A stretch of 10,562 nucleotides of DNA, taken from assembly GCA_017882935.1 (NCBI GenBank), contig JADGOP010000038.1, positions 1 to 10,562 on the forward strand. The letters run 5' to 3'. Every line of letters begins with the position of its first letter. Within the stretch, counting starts at the first letter, position 1. The stretch comes from Actinomycetota bacterium. GTDB lineage: Bacteria > Actinomycetota > Acidimicrobiia > Acidimicrobiales > Iamiaceae. Of this stretch, positions 6,278 to 10,562 are shown one piece after another. The position numbers were made by a program, and so were the translations under genes. The notes beneath the pieces were generated by a model. It did no database searches. It had not been told where the DNA came from and saw nothing but the letters and a program-made list of their open reading frames with translations.

Positions 6278-7752
6278 GTGCGGGTGGTGCGGGCCCGCAA
6301 CCAAGCGGCCGCGAGGAGGCCCAGCACGAGGGCCGCGGCGGGCCAATCACCCCACTGGTCGTACAGCGTGAGGCCGCTCCGGCGGCGGATCTGGTCCTGC
6401 AGCACCCGCCGCTCCGACACGCTCGTGCGGGCCACCACGTGGCCGTCGGGCCGGATGATGGCGCTGAACCCCGTCGGCGCGGCCTGGAGCACCCACCGGT
6501 CGGACTCGAGGGCCCGCAGGCGGCTCGACGCGACCTGCTGCGTCTGCACCAGGGTGCCGGTGTAGGTGGAGCCGTTGGTGGGGTTCAGCAGCACCTGGCC
6601 ACCGTCGCGCACCGCGCTGCGGCCCCGCTCGCCGAAGAAGATCTCCCACGAGATCGACACCCCGAAGGTGCCGACACGGGTGCGCAGCACCGAGGGCCCA
6701 TGGCCGGGGACGGCGTCGCGCTGGGTGAGTGCCGGCCCGGCGAAGGGCGCCACGATCGAGCGGAGCGGCACGTACTCGCCGAACGGCACGCGGTGCACCT
6801 TCTCGTAGCGGTCGTGGTAGGTGCCGTCCGGGTCGATGACCACCGAGTAGTTGAGGAAGTGGGTGGCGCCCGAGTCCTGCACGATCCCGGCGATGACGGT
6901 GGCGTCGAGGCGCTTGGCGAGCGCCGAGAGCTGGCGGCCCTGGGTGGTGGTCCCGTCGGCGATGTCGCCCCGGTCGAGGTCGACCACGTCCTCGGGCCAC
7001 AGCACCAGGTCGACCGGGCCCTTGATGAGCTTGCTGGCGGCCATGTGCCGCTGGAACACCTTGTAGGGGTCGGAGTTGATGGCGAGCGTGCCCTGCTTGC
7101 CGCCGCCCTGCACCACGGCCACCCGCAGCGGGCGGCCGATGTCGTGCCCACGCGGCGCCACCGCGGCGACCAGCACGGCCAGCGCGACGACGGCCGCGCT
7201 GCAGCCCGCGGCCCACCACTGACGCCGGACCAGCGCCGCGAGGCACACCCCGACGGTGGCGGCGACGCCGGTGAGGAGCAGGCCCCCGCCGACGCGGGCG
7301 GTGCCGGCGAGCGGGCCGGCCACCTGGCCGATGGCGAGATCGGAGATCGGGACCCCACCGAACGGGAAGTGTCCCTTCCAGACCTCGGCGAGCACCCACA
7401 CGGCCGGCACGGCGAGGTGGCGGCCGCGCCCGGGCGGGATGAGCATCCCGCACAGGCCGAACATGAGCGCGAACGCCAGGACCGCGATGACGTAGCCGGG
7501 CAGCGTGAGGTCGTGGATCCACCACAGCGTGGGCACGAACAGCGAGAGCGCCACCACCGTGGTGCGGCGGAAGCGCGACCACCGGGGCCGGTCGGCGAGG
7601 AGCAGGTCGAACGCCGCGAACCCCAGGAACGCGAGCGGCCAGAACCCCCACGGCGGGAGCGAGGCCGCGAGGAGCAGCCCGGCGCCGATCGACCACGCGA
7701 GCGCCACCGTGCGCGCCCGGGTGGGGGACGGGGGTTGGACCGGGCCGGACAT
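6274..7752 (-). CDS. lnt: apolipoprotein N-acyltransferase-like protein with Ser for catalytic Cys, 492 aa
   Basis: Lnt adds a third acyl chain to the N-terminal diacylglyceryl-cysteine of lipoproteins, acting in the cytoplasmic membrane. About seven hydrophobic segments fill residues 14-200, a nitrilase (CN-hydrolase) domain spans ~209-455, and a last helix lies at 473-487; length matches the family. Catalytic Glu254 (LWPED) and Lys318 (YEKVHRVPFGEYVP) are present, as are the second essential glutamates (Glu326, and Glu370 in SWE). The nucleophile position, normally ICYE, reads ISWE: Ser368 (codon TCG). No cysteine occurs anywhere in the domain. The following block LLNPTNGS...SSRLRALESDRW...APTGFSA is typical Lnt. 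It starts 48 nt after helD. Activity with serine is uncertain: it may be a lineage variant that forms an oxyester, a different acyltransferase, or inactive. Confidence 0.88.
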   Translation of the reverse strand: MSGPVQPPSPTRARTVALAWSIGAGLLLAASLPPWGFWPLAFLGFAAFDLLLADRPRWSRFRRTTVVALSLFVPTLWWIHDLTLPGYVIAVLAFALMFGLCGMLIPPGRGRHLAVPAVWVLAEVWKGHFPFGGVPISDLAIGQVAGPLAGTARVGGGLLLTGVAATVGVCLAALVRRQWWAAGCSAAVVALAVLVAAVAPRGHDIGRPLRVAVVQGGGKQGTLAINSDPYKVFQRHMAASKLIKGPVDLVLWPEDVVDLDRGDIADGTTTQGRQLSALAKRLDATVIAGIVQDSGATHFLNYSVVIDPDGTYHDRYEKVHRVPFGEYVPLRSIVAPFAGPALTQRDAVPGHGPSVLRTRVGTFGVSISWEIFFGERGRSAVRDGGQVLLNPTNGSTYTGTLVQTQQVASSRLRALESDRWVLQAAPTGFSAIIRPDGHVVARTSVSERRVLQDQIRRRSGLTLYDQWGDWPAAALVLGLLAAAWLRARTTRT

Positions 7753-7770
7753 GGGCTGTCGATCTTCCCA

Positions 7771-7794
7771 CGCGCACCCACGGAGGAGTGCGCG
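7771..7794. terminator. GC-rich hairpin between helD and lnt, possible terminator
   Basis: A perfect 7-bp stem CGCGCAC / GTGCGCG encloses a 10-nt loop, just after the helD stop codon. On the minus strand no U-run follows, so it is not a classical intrinsic terminator. Actinobacterial terminators can lack the U-tract. It could reduce read-through from helD into lnt. Confidence 0.35.
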
Positions 7795-7800
7795 AGGGGG

Positions 7801-9906
7801 CTAGTCGACCAGCGCCTCCGGGAGGGGCTCGGCGTGCACCAGCGCGAGCCGCTTGGTGGCACGGGTGAGCGCCACGTAGAGCGCCCGCAGGCCCTGGCGC
7901 TCCTCGGCGACGATGCGGGCGGGCTCGACGACCACGGTGGCGTCGAGCTCGAGGCCCTTCACGAGGCCGACGGGGACGACGGTGATCTGGTGGTCGAGGC
8001 CCACCGAGGTGGCGTGGCCATGCTCGACGCCGAGCGCGTCGAGCCCCGCGTCGATGCTGTCGGCGAGTGACGCCGGGCAGATGACGGCGACGTTGCCCGC
8101 GCCGACGGCCTCGATCTCGGCCTGAACCTGCCGGGCCACCTCGGCCACGAGGTCGTCGGGCGCCACCTGGCGCACCACGGGCGGGTCGCCGTCCTGGCGC
8201 ACCGCCTGGGGAGGCGAGAGCTGTGGCGCCGCCGCGGCCAGCACGCGGTTGGCCAGGTCCATGTTGGGCGCGGGGATGCGGTAGCCGACGGTGAGCTCGA
8301 CGGTGCGCGGCGGGCGGCGCTGTGGCAGGTGGTCGAGGATCTCGTGCCAGTCGGCGTGCGGCCACGAGCCGGTGGCCTGGGCGATGTCGCCGACGACGGT
8401 CATCGAGCCGTTGAGCGAGCGGCGGCTGAGCATGCGCAGCTGCATGGGGGAGAGGTCCTGGGCCTCGTCGACGACGATGTGCCCGTAGGTGCGGACCTCG
8501 TCGGCGTCGTGCCCCGCGGCCCGGGCACGGGCCTTCGCCGCCGGGCGGGCGCCGAGCACCGCCCGAGCCTCGTCGAGCAGCGGCACGTCGTCGTGGGTCC
8601 AGACGACGTCGTCGACCGAGGCCGAGCGCGAGCGGTAGAGCGACGACCACTCACCCTCGTCGAGGACCTTGCTGCCGGCGAGGCGCAACAGCGCCTTGGA
8701 GCCGAACAGGTCGTGCAGCAGCTCGGCCGGGGTGAGGACCGGCCACATCCACTCGAGGGCCTCGTGCAGGTCGGCGGACGCGTGCAGGCGCGACGCCACC
8801 TCGTCGGCCTCGAGGGGCGTGCGGCTCGACGCGGCGAGGGCCTCGGCCATGGCGCGCTCGACGAACCTGCGGCCCGCGTTGTGGGTGCGGAAGCGACGGC
8901 GGGCGTCGCGGACGATGGAGGCCGTGCGGGACACGTCGACGGTGAGCGTCTGCAGGCCGTAGCCGAGCCGCAGGGGCCGGCGCAGCGCCCGCTCACGGTC
9001 GTGGACCGCGTGGACCAGGACGTCGACCAGGCGCACGTCGCCCTTGACCCGGGCGGTGACGCCGCGGTCGGTGCCCCGCACCTTGACCTCGTCGACGAGG
9101 TCGGCCAACACGGCCAGCTCGACGCCGGCCTCACCGAGCGACGGCAGCACCTGCTCGATGTACGACAGGAAGAGCCGGTTGGGGCCGACGACGAGCACGC
9201 CCTGGCCCTCGAGCGGGAAGCGGTGCGTGTAGAGGAGGTAGGCCGCCCGGTGCAGCGCCACGACCGTCTTGCCCGTGCCGGGACCGCCCTGCACCACCAC
9301 CACGCCCGGCAGCTCGGAGCGGATGATGCGGTCCTGCTCGCCCTGGATGGTGGCGACGATGTCGGTGAGGCGGCCGGTGCGCGAGGTCTCGAGCGCGGTG
9401 AGCAGCGCACCGTGGCCCGAGATGCCCTCGGGGGTGCCGGCGGGCAGCAGCGCGGCGTGCTCGCCGAACAGCTCGTCGTCGAGGTCGAGCAGCTGGCGCC
9501 CGCGGCTGGCGAAGTGGCGCCGCCGGGCCAGGCCCATGGGGTGCGGGCCCGTGGCCCGGTAGAACGGCTCGGCCACCGGCGCCCGCCAGTCGACGACCAC
9601 CGGGTCCTGGTTCTCGTCGGCCACGGCCATGCGCCCGATGTAGAAGCGGGGCGGGGCCTCGCCGTTGGCGGGCTCGAGGTCGATGCGCCCGAAGCAGAGC
9701 GAGGCGTCGCCCAGGTGCAGGTGGCTCAACCGGGAGGCGATGGCCTCGTGGATGACCTCGCGCTCGTAGCGCGCCTGCTCGGTGCCGCCGCGGCCCACCT
9801 CGACCATGGTGCGCAGGCGGGTGGCCGACACGCGGGCAGCGTCGAGGCACGCGTACGCGTGGTCGACGTAGGCCTGCTCAGCTTCCAGCTCGGGATGGAC
9901 GGCCAT
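7801..9906 (-). CDS. helD: HelD/HelR-type UvrD-like helicase, RNA polymerase-recycling factor, 701 aa
   Basis: HelD proteins are superfamily-1 ATPases that enter the RNA polymerase channels and release stalled or idle enzyme; HelR in Streptomyces displaces rifampicin. Residues 4-60 form the N-terminal helical arm (HPELEAEQAYVDHAY and onward). FYIGRMAV (88-95) and VVVDWRAPVAEPFYRA (103-118) are the HelD-specific block absent from plain UvrD. Helicase motifs are complete: Walker A GGPGTGKT (207-214), motif II VVDEAQD (478-484), VVGDIAQ (504-510), VELTVGYRIP (536-545), GLVKGLELD (647-655) and ALYVALTRATKRL (675-687). The ATG at 9906 begins the HelD N-terminus and follows GAGG by 4 nt; the open frame upstream of it has no family match. 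Whether it gives rifampicin tolerance cannot be read from the sequence. A plain DNA-repair UvrD is unlikely given the N-terminal block. Confidence 0.9.
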   Translation of the reverse strand: MAVHPELEAEQAYVDHAYACLDAARVSATRLRTMVEVGRGGTEQARYEREVIHEAIASRLSHLHLGDASLCFGRIDLEPANGEAPPRFYIGRMAVADENQDPVVVDWRAPVAEPFYRATGPHPMGLARRRHFASRGRQLLDLDDELFGEHAALLPAGTPEGISGHGALLTALETSRTGRLTDIVATIQGEQDRIIRSELPGVVVVQGGPGTGKTVVALHRAAYLLYTHRFPLEGQGVLVVGPNRLFLSYIEQVLPSLGEAGVELAVLADLVDEVKVRGTDRGVTARVKGDVRLVDVLVHAVHDRERALRRPLRLGYGLQTLTVDVSRTASIVRDARRRFRTHNAGRRFVERAMAEALAASSRTPLEADEVASRLHASADLHEALEWMWPVLTPAELLHDLFGSKALLRLAGSKVLDEGEWSSLYRSRSASVDDVVWTHDDVPLLDEARAVLGARPAAKARARAAGHDADEVRTYGHIVVDEAQDLSPMQLRMLSRRSLNGSMTVVGDIAQATGSWPHADWHEILDHLPQRRPPRTVELTVGYRIPAPNMDLANRVLAAAAPQLSPPQAVRQDGDPPVVRQVAPDDLVAEVARQVQAEIEAVGAGNVAVICPASLADSIDAGLDALGVEHGHATSVGLDHQITVVPVGLVKGLELDATVVVEPARIVAEERQGLRALYVALTRATKRLALVHAEPLPEALVD

Positions 9907-9938
9907 TGCACCTCGAGGGTCGGCCACGGATTGGCGAG

Positions 9939-9956
9939 ATCCCCCGCCAGGGGGAT
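9939..9956. promoter_or_regulatory. perfect hairpin upstream of helD, with -10-like box
   Basis: A 7-bp perfect inverted repeat, ATCCCCC / GGGGGAT, surrounds a 4-nt loop, 33 nt before the helD ATG and 21 nt after the stop of the upstream gene. A minus-strand -10-like TAGGAT (9967-9962) sits just upstream, so the repeat would overlap the transcription start of helD. It could be an operator, a 5'-UTR hairpin or a terminator without U-run. I see no copy of the rifampicin-associated element known from Streptomyces helR. Confidence 0.4.
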
Positions 9957-9977
9957 GGACAATCCTAGTCGGCGCCC

Positions 9978-10562
9978 CTACGTTTCGGGCGCGCCGGCCC
10001 CCTCTTCGCCGTGTTCGGGCAGGCCAGGGCCCCAGGGATCCTCCTGGTGGGGGGTGATCGGGTTCCCTTCGAGGTCGAACTCCGGCTCGTCGGCGGTGGC
10101 GTCGTGGAGCCCGTCGAAGTGGCCGTGGTCGAGGGCGTTCCACGACGGGTCCTCGATGATCTCGGCCGCGATCGCCGCGTCCACGGCGTCGGCCCCGACC
10201 CCGGCCGCACCCAGGGTGCTCATGCCACGACCCAACGAGGATGATTGCGACATCAGGTCGTCGGAGTTCCGCTGCGCGATGCGGCTGGGGTCGGTGGGGA
10301 CGCCTGCCGGGAAGGCCCCCTCGGGCACCGGCGTGTCGATGCCGCCCGGGAGCGGGGGCGGGTACAGCGACTCGACCACGCTCGGGACGCGGGCGAGCAG
10401 GTCGTCGACGAACGGGAAGAGGTTCGGCAGCAGCTCCGGGGGGATGTGCTCGGTGAGCGCCAGGAGCCACGTGCCCCGCAGCTGGAGCGTGATCGCCCGG
10501 CCCTTGGCGAGCAGGAACTCCTGCATGCCGGCGTCGAGGAAGGCGTAGGCGAAGCGCTGGTC
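9978..10562 (-). CDS. unrecognised protein, C-terminal 194 residues, start outside window
   Basis: The frame is open from the right edge (first complete codon at 10562) to a TAG at 9978, so the N-terminus is missing. I do not recognise the family. The visible part begins with a folded-looking helical stretch (DQRFAYAFLDAGMQEFLLAK, then LRGTWLLALTEHIPPELLPN and a hydrophobic segment around VDDLLARVPSVVESL), about 65 residues long. After it comes a proline- and glycine-rich region and an acidic, low-complexity tail ending PEHGEEGAGAPET, which is probably disordered. No catalytic motif or long membrane helix is visible. An internal ATG at 10526 would give 182 residues, but the open frame continues upstream with similar composition. 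It lies 71 nt before helD on the same strand. Confidence 0.75.
   Translation of the reverse strand, partial: DQRFAYAFLDAGMQEFLLAKGRAITLQLRGTWLLALTEHIPPELLPNLFPFVDDLLARVPSVVESLYPPPLPGGIDTPVPEGAFPAGVPTDPSRIAQRNSDDLMSQSSSLGRGMSTLGAAGVGADAVDAAIAAEIIEDPSWNALDHGHFDGLHDATADEPEFDLEGNPITPHQEDPWGPGLPEHGEEGAGAPET

Noticed and set aside
3006..8070. Large plus-strand frames opposite the toroid, methyltransferase, glycosyltransferase and lnt genes
   Set aside because: They have the same compositional artefact. The minus strand carries full family motifs throughout.
9907..9977. Rifampicin-associated element (RAE) upstream of helD
   Set aside because: The inverted repeat present is ATCCCCC/GGGGGAT, which does not match the RAE consensus as I remember it.
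9907..10470. N-terminal extension of HelD
   Set aside because: The extra 188 residues are Arg/Pro/Gly-rich and overlap the convincing frame of the upstream gene. HelD homology starts at the ATG at 9906.
8329..10548. Plus-strand frame of 739 codons opposite helD
   Set aside because: Helicase motifs on the minus strand are complete and ordered. The plus-strand product has no recognisable domain.
1..10562. CRISPR arrays, tRNA or rRNA genes, insertion sequences, toxin-antitoxin or phage-defence genes
   Set aside because: I found no regularly spaced repeats, no cloverleaf, no transposase motif and no defence-type domain. The region reads as ordinary chromosomal genes.

Overview
The window is GC-rich DNA, roughly 70% by eye. 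It has GTG starts, gene overlaps of a few bases and apparent leaderless promoters, so it looks like chromosomal DNA of a high-GC actinobacterium. An actinobacterial-type HelD protein, an Lnt, a TetR/cytochrome P450 pair and the absence of any mobile element fit this. An acidimicrobial lineage (Iamia/Ilumatobacter-like) is my best guess, but nothing in the window proves it. I saw no RNA genes, CRISPR arrays, insertion sequences or att sites, and no gene-free stretch above 300 bases.

Layout, left to right. (1) Positions 1-1474, minus strand: a TetR-family regulator and a cytochrome P450 cut by the left edge. They overlap by 4 bp (ATGA) and share a good promoter at 1483-1511. A perfect palindrome, CTGGACA-TC-TGTCCAG, lies on the predicted transcription start and the tetR start codon. 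(2) Positions 1561-2747, plus strand: a GtrA-family membrane protein overlapping (GTGA) a small SAM-dependent methyltransferase. (3) Positions 2751-2963, minus strand: a 70-residue hypothetical protein with its own apparent leaderless promoter. (4) Positions 3018-7752, minus strand: lnt (apolipoprotein N-acyltransferase), then a GT4 glycosyltransferase, a class I methyltransferase and an alpha/alpha-toroid protein of the kind labelled 'prenyltransferase'. The last three are tightly packed (10-nt gap, then 8-bp overlap). (5) Positions 7801-9906, minus strand: a HelD/HelR-type UvrD-like helicase that probably acts on RNA polymerase. (6) Positions 9978-10562, minus strand: the C-terminal part of an unrecognised protein cut by the right edge.

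How the genes may work together. Lnt modifies lipoproteins in the membrane. The GT4, methyltransferase and toroid proteins look like one pathway that builds or trims a methylated glycan or glycolipid. GtrA proteins move or help move polyprenyl-linked sugars, so the plus-strand gtrA/methyltransferase pair may belong to the same envelope function. This functional grouping is inference. The most unusual points are the replacement of the Lnt catalytic cysteine by serine (Ser368, with no cysteine anywhere in its nitrilase domain), the glycosyltransferase/methyltransferase/toroid trio of unknown product, the operator placed over a leaderless start in front of tetR, and three genes whose -10 box ends exactly 8 nt before the start codon.
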